In this document: positions 1 to 6,361 of the stretch, one piece after another
Numbering within the stretch: the first letter of the stretch is position 1
Layout of the letters: every line of letters starts with the position of its first letter
Assembly (NCBI GenBank): GCA_913031335.1
Contig: CAJWGI010000082.1
Span: 1 to 6,362, forward strand
Source: an uncultured Anaerolineales bacterium
Lineage (GTDB): Bacteria > Chloroflexota > Anaerolineae > Anaerolineales > UBA11657
DNA: 6,362 bases
Direction: 5' to 3'
Made by a program: the position numbers and the translations under genes
Notes under the pieces: model-generated
What the model was told of the DNA's origin: nothing
Databases searched by the model: none
Seen by the model: only the letters and a program-made list of their open reading frames with translations

Positions 1-1
1 C

Positions 2-280
2 GATGGCGGCGGCGAAATCGGGCTGATATCGTCAGTCTCGCAGCCCTTCTGCGGTGATTGCACTCGCGTGCGCCTTTCGGCGTGCGGCGAGCTTTTTACC
101 TGTCTCTTCGCTTCCGCCGGTCACGATGTGCGCGCGTTGCTGCGCAGCCGGGCCTCAGATAAGCAGGTTTCAGCGCGGCTGACGGCCATCTGGCGGCAGC
201 GGGATGACCGCTATTCAGAGTTGCGTAGCGCGCTGGCGGCGCGGCGACCACGCGTGGAGATGTCGTACATCGGCGGGTAG
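2..280 (+). CDS. moaA: GTP 3',8-cyclase MoaA, C-terminal fragment (5' end outside window)
   Basis: MoaA is a radical-SAM enzyme that, with MoaC, converts GTP to cyclic pyranopterin monophosphate, the first step of molybdenum cofactor synthesis in the cytoplasm. Only the last 92 codons are here; the reading frame is open from the left edge and ends with TAG at 278-280. The sequence shows the family's C-terminal [4Fe-4S] site as C-x2-C-x13-C (the FCGDC stretch at about positions 47-61, then the Cys of LFTC), the [13 protein letters not shown] lead-in, the D-RYSELR stretch, and the conserved C-terminal MSYIGG ending in Gly-Gly. These are established MoaA signatures, so the call is firm. The radical-SAM N-terminal motif lies outside the window. 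The gene converges on the PucC-like gene with 11 nt between the stop codons. Confidence 0.95.
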   Translation, partial: DGGGEIGLISSVSQPFCGDCTRVRLSACGELFTCLFASAGHDVRALLRSRASDKQVSARLTAIWRQRDDRYSELRSALAARRPRVEMSYIGG

Positions 281-291
281 CGCCTCCGGCC

Positions 292-1593
292 TCAATCTAG
301 GTTTTCAGTGGCGAGCTCCCAGAAAGAACCGATTTCGTACTGAAAGCGGCGCACGCCCACCCTGTGCAACAACAGGATCGCCATTAGGAGTCCGGCGGCC
401 TCCAACGCGAACACCGCGCCGTATGCTTGCCCGGGCAGCGCGCCGGCAGCCAGAAATGCGCCCTGCAGCCCGCCCGATAGCAGCGAGGCCGGCCCCTTTG
501 CCAGCGCCTGCACCAGCGTCCACGCCCCTACGAAAAGGCCGGTGTGCTGGCTGGAAGTCATGTCCATCATCAGGGAGACGCTGCCGACGGTGAAGAAACC
601 GGCCCCCAGACCGAGCAGCGTGATGATGGCCACCAGCATGCTCTCGCTCTGCGAGAACCCGCTCGCAGCGAGGCTGCCGAACGCCGCAACCATGATCCAG
701 CAGCCCAACCCGGCAACCCTGCGCTTGCCCATCCGCGGGATGAGGAGCATGCCGCCCAGCACCATCCCGGCGACCATGCCGACGCCCATATAGGTGTTGA
801 AGAGCGTGGTCTCCGCGGGTGGTAGCCCGAAAACCTCGCCGCCAAACGGCTCCAGAATGACGTCATGCATGAAATAGGAGAACATCCCTACCATCAGGAA
901 AACGGCGAAGTGGCGCGAGTGCTGGCTGCGCGCCAGCAGCGTGAGCGCAGCGCGCAGGCTCTCGTGACGGCGGTGCAATTCAGCCCGGCTGCGCGGCTCC
1001 TGCCGCCAGAGCGCAACCACGGCGAGCAGCAGCGCCACTGCAAAGCCGCCGGTGAAGAGGGTCACCATGCGCTCAAACGCGTAAATGCGCATGAACAACG
1101 CCGCTCCCACGCCGGTTACGATGATACCCACCATCATCAGAGTCCACACCAGCCCGGTGGCCGGTCCGCGTTCTGCCCGGTCGGTGCGGTCCGCAATAAG
1201 CGCTAGGTATGCCGTGCCGGCGACAAAGGTAGCCACGCCCTCTAGCAAGAAAAAGAGGAATACGGCAGCGACATTCAGCGGCGTCGCCGCGGGCGCAAGC
1301 CAGCGTGCCACCCATGGAGAAAGCGCCAGAATCAGGCCGGTGAGCGTAACACCCAGCAAGATGTAAAGCGTGCGCCGGTATCCGCCGATGCGGTGCACAT
1401 CCGAGAAGTGCCCGAACGGGATGGCTACCAGCGCGCCGAGGTAGTGACCGCCGCCCACCAGCAGCCCGACAACCAGCAGGTCGAGCCCGAGCTCGACGCG
1501 CATGACGCGGTTGAGGACGCCTAGGAACAGCACCGAGAGCCCACCGGCCGCCATTTGGAAAAGCCCCAGTCGCAGCAATTGAGGTCGGGTCAT
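292..1593 (-). CDS. PucC/LhaA-like major facilitator (bacteriochlorophyll-delivery family)
   Basis: A 433-residue inner-membrane protein with about twelve hydrophobic segments. PucC/LhaA proteins are MFS members needed for light-harvesting complex assembly in purple bacteria, probably by handling bacteriochlorophyll; related genes occur in other phototrophs. Family-like features: the N-terminal RLGLFQMAAGGLSVLFLGVL run followed by NRVM (residues 8-31), the MFS loop-2 motif GHFSD...GYRRTLYIL (61-79), the mid-protein HDVILEPFGGEVFGLPPAETT (243-263), and MMDMTSSQHTGLFVGAWTL (342-360) followed by ALAKGPASLLSGG. The ATG at 1593 starts 8 nt after the stop of the seven-helix gene, preceded only by a weak AAGG. 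It is the last gene of the minus-strand cluster. I am confident of the PucC-like MFS family, less so of the substrate; a general transporter role in a non-phototroph cannot be excluded from this window, which shows no bch or puf genes. Confidence 0.85.
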   Translation of the reverse strand: MTRPQLLRLGLFQMAAGGLSVLFLGVLNRVMRVELGLDLLVVGLLVGGGHYLGALVAIPFGHFSDVHRIGGYRRTLYILLGVTLTGLILALSPWVARWLAPAATPLNVAAVFLFFLLEGVATFVAGTAYLALIADRTDRAERGPATGLVWTLMMVGIIVTGVGAALFMRIYAFERMVTLFTGGFAVALLLAVVALWRQEPRSRAELHRRHESLRAALTLLARSQHSRHFAVFLMVGMFSYFMHDVILEPFGGEVFGLPPAETTLFNTYMGVGMVAGMVLGGMLLIPRMGKRRVAGLGCWIMVAAFGSLAASGFSQSESMLVAIITLLGLGAGFFTVGSVSLMMDMTSSQHTGLFVGAWTLVQALAKGPASLLSGGLQGAFLAAGALPGQAYGAVFALEAAGLLMAILLLHRVGVRRFQYEIGSFWELATENLD

Positions 1594-1601
1594 GCCTTGG
1601 A

Positions 1602-2342
1602 TTATTCGGCGCTGGGGCGCGACCTGACTGCCTCGGTCAATTCATCCCGCCTGAATCCGGCTGCCACCAGAAAGCCGGCAAACAGCAGTCCGGCTGCCAG
1701 CAGCTCGCCCAGGTATAACCATGCGCCAAATCCCATGCGCGTGAGCACACTGGCGAAACTTATCACCAGCGTACCCGCGGCGATGAGCAGGTTGCCAATT
1801 ACGCGGTTGGGCAAAACGCGTTTGCGCCAGAAAAGGTAGGAAGACCAGAGTGCGCCGCCAACCAGTGCAATCACGCCGTAGATATTGAGAAATGGCGTCC
1901 CCAGCCTGATGGTCGCCCCCCCGCGCGCAGGCGGCATGATGCTGCTGTATTGCTCACTGATGGGCATTGTGCGAGTGAATCGGGTTTCGTCCAGAAGAGG
2001 CATCACCCGCAACATCAGCGCCAGCGCGGCTAGGCTTCCCAGCAGCAGTAAAACTGTCCAGGGCAGCACACGTTTGCGGGAGAAAAGCAGGTAAAGCGTA
2101 CCCTGCCCGATCCAGGCGGCGTTCAGGGCTGCGCCAAAGAAATACCAGCTGAAGAACGCCCAGCGGCTCCACCGCAGCGCAAGATATGCCTCCGCGAAAC
2201 TGGCGATGCTGAACATCAACAACCCGATGCCCCAGAACAGGAAATGCAATCCGCGGCGCACGAAAAAGCGTCGCAACACCACGACGCAAGAAACCAGCAT
2301 CATTGCGGTTGAAAGGAAGGGCAGCAGTGTGTTTATCGTCAT
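1602..2342 (-). CDS. Seven-helix membrane protein, function unknown
   Basis: A 246-residue integral membrane protein that I do not recognise. Hydrophobic segments lie near residues 4-23, 32-53, 60-85, 93-113, 150-170, 180-203 and 207-230, suggesting seven membrane helices, with a longer soluble loop at about 114-149 and a charged C-terminal tail. The motif RKRVLP occurs twice (89-94 and 173-178), each time after an aromatic/Leu helix end, which hints at an internal repeat. I chose ATG at 2342 rather than GTG at 2345, because the weak GTGAG ribosome site at 2349-2353 is 6 nt from the ATG but only 3 nt from the GTG. The gene sits between the small membrane gene (10 nt away) and the PucC-like gene (8 nt away), so co-expression is likely. 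Nothing in the sequence shows an enzymatic motif. Confidence 0.8.
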   Translation of the reverse strand: MTINTLLPFLSTAMMLVSCVVVLRRFFVRRGLHFLFWGIGLLMFSIASFAEAYLALRWSRWAFFSWYFFGAALNAAWIGQGTLYLLFSRKRVLPWTVLLLLGSLAALALMLRVMPLLDETRFTRTMPISEQYSSIMPPARGGATIRLGTPFLNIYGVIALVGGALWSSYLFWRKRVLPNRVIGNLLIAAGTLVISFASVLTRMGFGAWLYLGELLAAGLLFAGFLVAAGFRRDELTEAVRSRPSAE

Positions 2343-2352
2343 CACAAACTCA

Positions 2353-2519
2353 CTAATTGTCAGCGCGCCACGGGTACAAAACCGAAGGCCCCCCGAGCGC
2401 CAGCATTACAAGCACGGCGAGCACAATTCCGAGCGAAAGGAGCAAAATCGGAATCACCTTCCATAAAACACTGAATCAGCGGGCATGCGCGAGCCAAGCG
2501 GTTTTGATTTGCGCGGCAT
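2353..2519 (-). pseudogene. Small single-membrane-segment protein gene, apparently split by a -1 frameshift
   Basis: Two short reading frames abut. The first (ATG 2519 to TGA 2454) gives 21 residues, MPRKSKPLGSRMPADSVFYG and a final Arg. The second (GTG 2457 to TAG 2353) gives 34 residues, a hydrophobic segment of about 22 residues (IPILLLSLGIVLAVLVMLAL) followed by a short tail ending PWRADN. They overlap by the four bases GTGA. The GTG has no properly spaced ribosome site, and the first frame ends in SVFYGR just where a cytoplasmic arm would enter a helix, so I infer that one gene of about 55 codons lost one base around 2455-2460 (GGAAGGTGATT). Adding one G or A there fuses the two frames. 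Alternatives are two translationally coupled peptides or no gene at all. No function can be assigned. It lies 49 nt after lpd and 10 nt before the seven-helix gene. Confidence 0.4.
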
Positions 2520-2568
2520 TGTCGGTCCCGGTTCACTGCTCGCGCTGGCTGCCGTGATGCCGGGGTCC

Positions 2569-3963
2569 TCAGGCGTGGATCATTTCTCCCACCAACCCAT
2601 GCATTGTTTCCATTATCGCTTCCGATAGCGTCGGATGGGCGTGTACGTTGCGCGCGATTTCTTCCCCGGTTAGTTCCAGATTGTGAGCCAGAGTCAGTTC
2701 GGGCAGCAGCTCGGTCACCTGCGGACCAATCAGGTGCGCGCCAAGGATTTCTCCGTATCTGGCGTCGCTGACAACCTTGACCCAGCCGCCGCAATCTCCC
2801 AGCCCCAGGGCTTTGCCGTTTGCGCGGAAATCAAAGCGCGCGGTCTTCACGTCGTATCCGGCCGAGAGCGCCTCGGCCTCGCTGTAGCCGAAGGAGGCCA
2901 CCTCGGGATGGCAGTAAGTGGCGCGCGGCATCATTCTGTAATCCAACTCCACGCTGGGCGCCCCGGCGATGGTCTCGGCGACGATGACGCCCTGCGCAGA
3001 GGCCACGTGCGCCAGCAGCAATTTACCGGTCACGTCACCGACGGCGAAAACGCCCGCCACGCTGGTGCGCATGCCGGCATCTACCTTGACAAAGCCACCT
3101 TCACCACGCTCCACGCCCAGTGCACCCAACCCGAGGTTTTCGCTATTGGGCGCAAAACCGACCGCCACGAGCGCTTGCTCGGCCGTTACAGTCTGCACGC
3201 CACTCTCTGTTGATACCGCGACATCCACGTTCTGGGCGTTTGTCTGCAGCCGCTCGACTTTCGCGCCGGCGAGCACCTCGATGCCCCTTTTTTTGAATGC
3301 GCGCGTCAATTCTGCGCTCACCTGCTCGTCTTCCAGCGGAAGGATGCGTGGCAGCATCTCAACGAGAGTGACATGGCTGCCGTACGAGTTCCAGATAGTG
3401 GCGAACTCCACCCCTATTGCCCCGCCGCCGACTATGATTACCGAGGCGGGAAGCCGCTCTTGCAGGATTGCCTCGCGATAGGTGAGCACGCGCTGTCCGT
3501 CTGCGCTGAGAGCGGCCGGCACTGCCGGTCGTGCGCCGGTGCCCAGCACGATGTTGCTGGCGGTCAGAGTGCTCACCGCGCCGTCTGCGGCGATGACCTG
3601 AACGGAGGAGTTCGATTTCAAACACGCCGCGCCTATGTGCACGGCGATATCATTTTTCTTCATCAGGAAGGCGATGCCCTTGGTCAGTCGCTTCGCCACC
3701 CCGCGCGAGCGCTTGACGGCGGCACCGTAATCGAGCTGCAAATTCTCGAAGGAAAAGCCAAACTCTTTGCTGCGATGGGTTAGAGTGTGAGCGATTTCGG
3801 CATTCTTCAGCAATGATTTGCTGGGCACGCAACCCACGTTAAGGCAAACGCCTCCAAGCCATTCTCTATCTACGATAGCGACCTTTTGACCCAACTGGCT
3901 GGCGCGAATGGCGCACACGTACCCGCCCGGGCCAGCGCCGATGATGATTAAGTCGTACTTCAT
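2569..3963 (-). CDS. lpdA: Dihydrolipoyl dehydrogenase (E3)
   Basis: A 464-residue, full-length flavoenzyme of the pyridine nucleotide-disulfide oxidoreductase class I family. It reoxidises the E2 dihydrolipoyl group and passes electrons through FAD and a redox disulfide to NAD+. Visible motifs: N-terminal FAD fingerprint GAGPGG (9-14); the redox-active pair Cys40/Cys45 in GGVCLNVGCVPSK (37-49); the GTGARP motif (141-146); the NAD-binding VGGGAIGVEFA (178-188); the second FAD motif VFAVGDV (305-311); and the dimer-interface catalytic HAHPTLSE with His443 and Glu448. All key residues are present, so it should be active. The start ATG 3963 lies 1 nt after the E2 stop, so translation is probably coupled; a GGAGG at 3976-3980, 12 nt upstream inside E2, may serve as ribosome site. 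It may also be shared with other lipoyl complexes of the cell. Confidence 0.97.
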   Translation of the reverse strand: MKYDLIIIGAGPGGYVCAIRASQLGQKVAIVDREWLGGVCLNVGCVPSKSLLKNAEIAHTLTHRSKEFGFSFENLQLDYGAAVKRSRGVAKRLTKGIAFLMKKNDIAVHIGAACLKSNSSVQVIAADGAVSTLTASNIVLGTGARPAVPAALSADGQRVLTYREAILQERLPASVIIVGGGAIGVEFATIWNSYGSHVTLVEMLPRILPLEDEQVSAELTRAFKKRGIEVLAGAKVERLQTNAQNVDVAVSTESGVQTVTAEQALVAVGFAPNSENLGLGALGVERGEGGFVKVDAGMRTSVAGVFAVGDVTGKLLLAHVASAQGVIVAETIAGAPSVELDYRMMPRATYCHPEVASFGYSEAEALSAGYDVKTARFDFRANGKALGLGDCGGWVKVVSDARYGEILGAHLIGPQVTELLPELTLAHNLELTGEEIARNVHAHPTLSEAIMETMHGLVGEMIHA

Positions 3964-3964
3964 G

Positions 3965-5131
3965 CTAGCTTCGGACCTCCAATGCTCCCACCACCGTCGT
4001 CAGAAATGAATCGGCAATTGCGCCGTCGATAATGCGGTGGTCAAAGGTCAATGTCAGATACGCCATCGGGCGCGCCACCACCGCATTATTCTCCACGACC
4101 GCTCGCTGCTGGACTGCACCGACCCCCATAATGGCGCACTGCGGCTGGTTGATTATCGCGGTGGCCAGCAGTGAGCCGGAAACACCATGGTTGGTAATCG
4201 TGAAAGTGCCGCCCTGCACCTCGTCGGGTTGGAGTTTCCGCGCTCGGGCCCGCGCCACCAGGTCATTCAATTCGCGGGCGGTCTCCGCGAGGGATTTTCC
4301 GGCGGCGTTTTTTATCACCGGCACGATCAATCCCTCCTCCCCCAGTGAAACCGCCACGCCGATGTTGACCGCCTCCTTAAGCACAATCTTCTCCTGGCGC
4401 AGCGCGCTGTTCACAATCGGATGAGCCCGTAACGCGGCCGCGCTCGCCGCAACGAAATAGGCTGTCAGAGTGAGTTTGACGCCATCCGCGCCGAGCCGAG
4501 CTTTGTATTCGGCCTGATGCGCGAGCACCACGCTCATGTCCACCTCGAAAACGGTGGTGACGTGCGCGGAGGTGTGTTTGCTGCGCACCATGTGTTTGGC
4601 GATTGCCTGACGCATTGGTGTCAGCGCCTGTCCCGCGCCACCGCCGACTGGAGGTGGCGCGGGACAGGCGCTGATGAAGCGCTTTACGTCTTTTTTCGTG
4701 ATGCGCCCGCCGTGACCCGTGCCCTCAACTTGGTCGAGGTCCACGTTGTGTTCGGCGGCCAGCCTGGCCACCACCAGCGAGATGAATGCGCCCTTCTTTC
4801 TCGCGCGAGCCGGGGCTGCTCGCGCGGGCGGCGCGGCAGCCGGCGTCTGCGCGGGACGCGAGGCCGCCGTGGGCGCTGTAGGCAATGTTTCGCCGACCTC
4901 CCCAATCCACCCGAGCAGCGTGCCCGCCTGCACCGTGACGCCCTCTGCGATGAGCAGTTTGAGCACCGTGCCGCTGGCGCCGGCGGGAATCTCGGTGTCC
5001 ACTTTGTCGGTGGTCACCTCAAGGATGGGGTCGAATTGCTGCACGCTGTCGCCCTCACCCACCAGCCATTTGCTCACCGTGCCTTCAACCACGCTCTCAC
5101 CCAGCTTGGGCATCACTATTTCAGTGGGCAT
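3965..5131 (-). CDS. 2-oxoacid dehydrogenase complex dihydrolipoyl acyltransferase (E2)
   Basis: A 388-residue E2 core protein, complete. Domain order: one lipoyl domain (about 1-78) with the lipoylated Lys43 in TTDKVDTEIPA; an Ala/Pro-rich linker (83-112); the peripheral subunit-binding domain (about 115-153, ISLVVARLAAEHNVDLDQVE then GTGHGGRITKKDVKRFI); a second linker (154-168); and the acyltransferase domain (about 169-388) with TFTITNHGVSGS (309-320) and the catalytic HRIIDG, His365 and Asp369. It transfers an acyl group from lipoyl-lysine to CoA. The acyl specificity (branched-chain, pyruvate or 2-oxoglutarate) cannot be fixed from these motifs. The start ATG 5131 has a GGGAG ribosome site 6 nt upstream and overlaps the end of the E1 remnant by 11 nt. 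Odd: the second linker is encoded by a perfect 22-bp inverted repeat (4621-4674), which adds an unusual Cys-Pro and Gly-Gly-Gly stretch. Confidence 0.95.
   Translation of the reverse strand: MPTEIVMPKLGESVVEGTVSKWLVGEGDSVQQFDPILEVTTDKVDTEIPAGASGTVLKLLIAEGVTVQAGTLLGWIGEVGETLPTAPTAASRPAQTPAAAPPARAAPARARKKGAFISLVVARLAAEHNVDLDQVEGTGHGGRITKKDVKRFISACPAPPPVGGGAGQALTPMRQAIAKHMVRSKHTSAHVTTVFEVDMSVVLAHQAEYKARLGADGVKLTLTAYFVAASAAALRAHPIVNSALRQEKIVLKEAVNIGVAVSLGEEGLIVPVIKNAAGKSLAETARELNDLVARARARKLQPDEVQGGTFTITNHGVSGSLLATAIINQPQCAIMGVGAVQQRAVVENNAVVARPMAYLTLTFDHRIIDGAIADSFLTTVVGALEVRS
4621..4674. repeat. Perfect 22-bp inverted repeat with 10-nt loop inside the E2 gene
   Basis: The left arm at 4621-4642 (plus strand tcagcgcctgtcccgcgcca then cc) is the exact reverse complement of the right arm at 4653-4674; the loop is gccgactgga at 4643-4652. 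The 54-nt total is 18 codons, and it runs from the second base of the Ile153 codon to the first base of the Thr171 codon, between the E3-binding domain and the catalytic domain. Such a long uninterrupted stem is far beyond chance for a coding region. The frame stays open and the peptide falls in a flexible linker. It could be a palindromic element inserted in frame, as known for Rickettsia palindromic elements, or a functional mRNA hairpin; the origin is inference. Confidence 0.9.
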
Positions 5132-5482
5132 CGCTTTCTCCCAAACATGCGGCTAATTCCCGCATCGTGGCTGTGATGTGCTCTACATCCGGCATGAACC
5201 AGTCCTGGAATGGGGGCTGTAGGGCACGGCGGGCACGTCCAAGCTGGCCAGGCGTCTCACCGGCGCGTCCAGATCGGTGAAGGCCTCGGCGGTGATGACG
5301 GCGGCGATTTCGACCCCGCAGCCACAGGTCAGGTTGTCCTCGTGCCCGATGCACGACACGTGGAATGCCACCTTGCCTTGCCGCTGCAGCAGCCAGGCGC
5401 GCTCATCCAGCCGCCGCGCCCGCAGCATGGCACGATAGAGCTTCAATTGAATCTTGCGGTCAGGCGCCGCCTCAGGCTTCAT
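5121..5482 (-). pseudogene. 2-oxoacid dehydrogenase E1 remnant: alpha N-terminus fused to beta C-terminus, then frameshifted
   Basis: Intact E1 is the thiamine-diphosphate decarboxylase of the complex and would be expected first in an E1-E2-E3 operon. Here the first 48 codons from ATG 5482 match an E1-alpha start ([20 protein letters not shown], then [14 protein letters not shown]). From about 5341 the sequence continues in frame as an E1-beta C-terminal region ([41 protein letters not shown]). At a run of five G (plus strand 5212-5216) one base is missing; the first frame stops at 5183, while the family tail ([19 protein letters not shown]) continues in the next frame to TGA at 5121. The E1-alpha GDG...N thiamine motif and most of both subunits, some 500 or more codons by family size, are gone, so no activity is expected. 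An AAAGGG ribosome site lies 7 nt before ATG 5482. It may be true gene decay or an assembly collapse; whether the parent was a fused alpha-beta gene or two genes cannot be told. Confidence 0.85.
5138..5142 (-). promoter_or_regulatory. Ribosome binding site of E2
   Basis: GGGAG on the minus strand, 6 nt before ATG 5131. It lies within the last codons of the E1 remnant, so E2 has its own initiation signal and could be translated although E1 is broken. Confidence 0.7.
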
Positions 5483-5489
5483 GCGTTTG

Positions 5490-5495
5490 CCCTTT
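5490..5495 (-). promoter_or_regulatory. Ribosome binding site of the E1 remnant
   Basis: AAAGGG on the minus strand, 7 nt before ATG 5482, which supports that start. The 75-nt gap upstream (5483-5557) shows no convincing -35/-10 pair, so the E1-E2-E3 genes may be read through from the oxidoreductase gene. Confidence 0.55.
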
Positions 5496-5557
5496 AACTG
5501 AGTTTACCATGTGCGCCGGGCGGGATGCCGAATGTGGAGGCGCGGCGGCGCTCCTTT

Positions 5558-6361
5558 TCAGATCATCCTGCGCTTGTTCTCGAACACCGGCCTGTTCTCC
5601 AAAATGCGTAGCGGGGAGAAAATGGAGAGGTCGAGGCTCGGCGGCTTTCCCAGAATCAATTCGGCAATATAACGCCCGACGGCGTGGCACTGCTGAAAGC
5701 CGTGGCCGGAAAAGCCATTTGCCAGAAAGAACCCGCGTAGCGCCGGCCACTCACCGAGAATGGCATTGCCGTCAAAGGTGTTCACGGCATACAGGCCTGC
5801 CCAACCGCCGTTGATTTTCAGGCGGTCAAACGCCGGCATTACCTCGACAAGTTCACCCCAGAGCAGGTTCTCGAATCTTTCCCGCTCCCAGCGGAAATCA
5901 TCGCAACCGACAGGATCATCCTCGCGCGAGCGGGCGCAGGTGAAGTTGCCATTCCCCTCATGCATGCAGTACAGACCGGAAGGGAAGAAAATGGGCGGCA
6001 GCAGCCCTTCGGGCCGCAGCCCGGTTTCTATGACTGTGACCTGGCGCTTGGTCGGCACAATCGGCAAATCGATTCCCGCGCTGCGGATAATATCGGCGGC
6101 CCACGCGCCGGCAGCGTTGACGACGGCGTCCGCTGCGAGTTCACGCCCCCCAGCCAGTGCAACCCCGACGATGCGGTCATCGCGCCGCAGGAACCGTTCC
6201 GCTTTTGCGTGAATGAACTGCGCACCGAGAGAAATCACCTTTTTCCGATAGCCGCTCAGCACCGCTTCCGGAGACATGGTGCCGTCCTTGCGTCCGAACG
6301 TCCCGCCCACGCAGCCCTCCAGATTGTAGAACGGATAGCGCTGCCGCACCTGCTCCGGCGA
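5558..6361 (-). CDS. FAD-dependent oxidoreductase, DAO/FOXRED1-like, C-terminal part (5' end outside window)
   Basis: The last 267 codons of a D-amino-acid-oxidase-fold flavoprotein; the frame is open through the right edge, so the valine codon GTG at 6349 is internal and not a start. Family features: RYPFYNLEGCVGGTFGRKDG near the edge, followed by MSPEAVLSGYRKK; the substrate/FAD region VVNAAGAWAADI; PTKRQVTVIE; and the C-terminal FAD-closing block GWAGLYAVNTFDGNAILG ... FFLANGFSGHGFQQCHAVGR. The NGFSGHG-QQ block resembles FOXRED1, dimethylglycine/sarcosine dehydrogenases and sarcosine oxidase beta. The N-terminal GxGxxG dinucleotide motif lies outside the window. Substrate is unknown: N-methylglycines, a D-amino acid or another secondary amine are all possible. 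It ends 75 nt before the E1 remnant in the same direction and could be the first visible gene of the same operon. Confidence 0.88.
   Translation of the reverse strand, partial: SPEQVRQRYPFYNLEGCVGGTFGRKDGTMSPEAVLSGYRKKVISLGAQFIHAKAERFLRRDDRIVGVALAGGRELAADAVVNAAGAWAADIIRSAGIDLPIVPTKRQVTVIETGLRPEGLLPPIFFPSGLYCMHEGNGNFTCARSREDDPVGCDDFRWERERFENLLWGELVEVMPAFDRLKINGGWAGLYAVNTFDGNAILGEWPALRGFFLANGFSGHGFQQCHAVGRYIAELILGKPPSLDLSIFSPLRILENRPVFENKRRMI

Noticed and set aside
270..292. Possible bidirectional terminator between the convergent moaA and PucC-like genes
   Set aside because: Only a four-pair stem (GGCG...CGCC) overlapping the moaA stop is visible, without T runs on either side.
2360..2794. 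144-codon minus-strand frame overlapping the end of lpd
   Set aside because: It runs in another frame through the well-conserved lpd C-terminus, and its Arg/Ala-rich composition is typical of a shadow frame.
4249..4260. CCCGCGCCACC match between E2 position 4249 and the palindrome arm at 4632, as a possible second copy
   Set aside because: Only about 11 bases match, in a GC-rich Ala/Arg-coding region, with no partner arm nearby, so chance explains it.
4800..4860. GC-rich repeats with CGCGCG blocks in the first E2 linker
   Set aside because: They follow from Ala/Pro/Arg codons of a normal E2 linker; the complementarity is short and imperfect.
4517..5176. 219-codon plus-strand frame opposite E2
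   Set aside because: It is antisense to the fully supported E2 gene, His/Arg-rich, and has no recognisable domain.
5536..5558. GC-rich hairpin (GGAG-g-CGC, loop GGCG, GCG-CTCC) followed by TTTT on the plus strand, just after the oxidoreductase stop
   Set aside because: The T run follows the stem only on the plus strand, where no gene ends. On the minus strand, the direction of the neighbouring genes, the stem is followed by ACATTC and not a T run, and the stem has a bulge.
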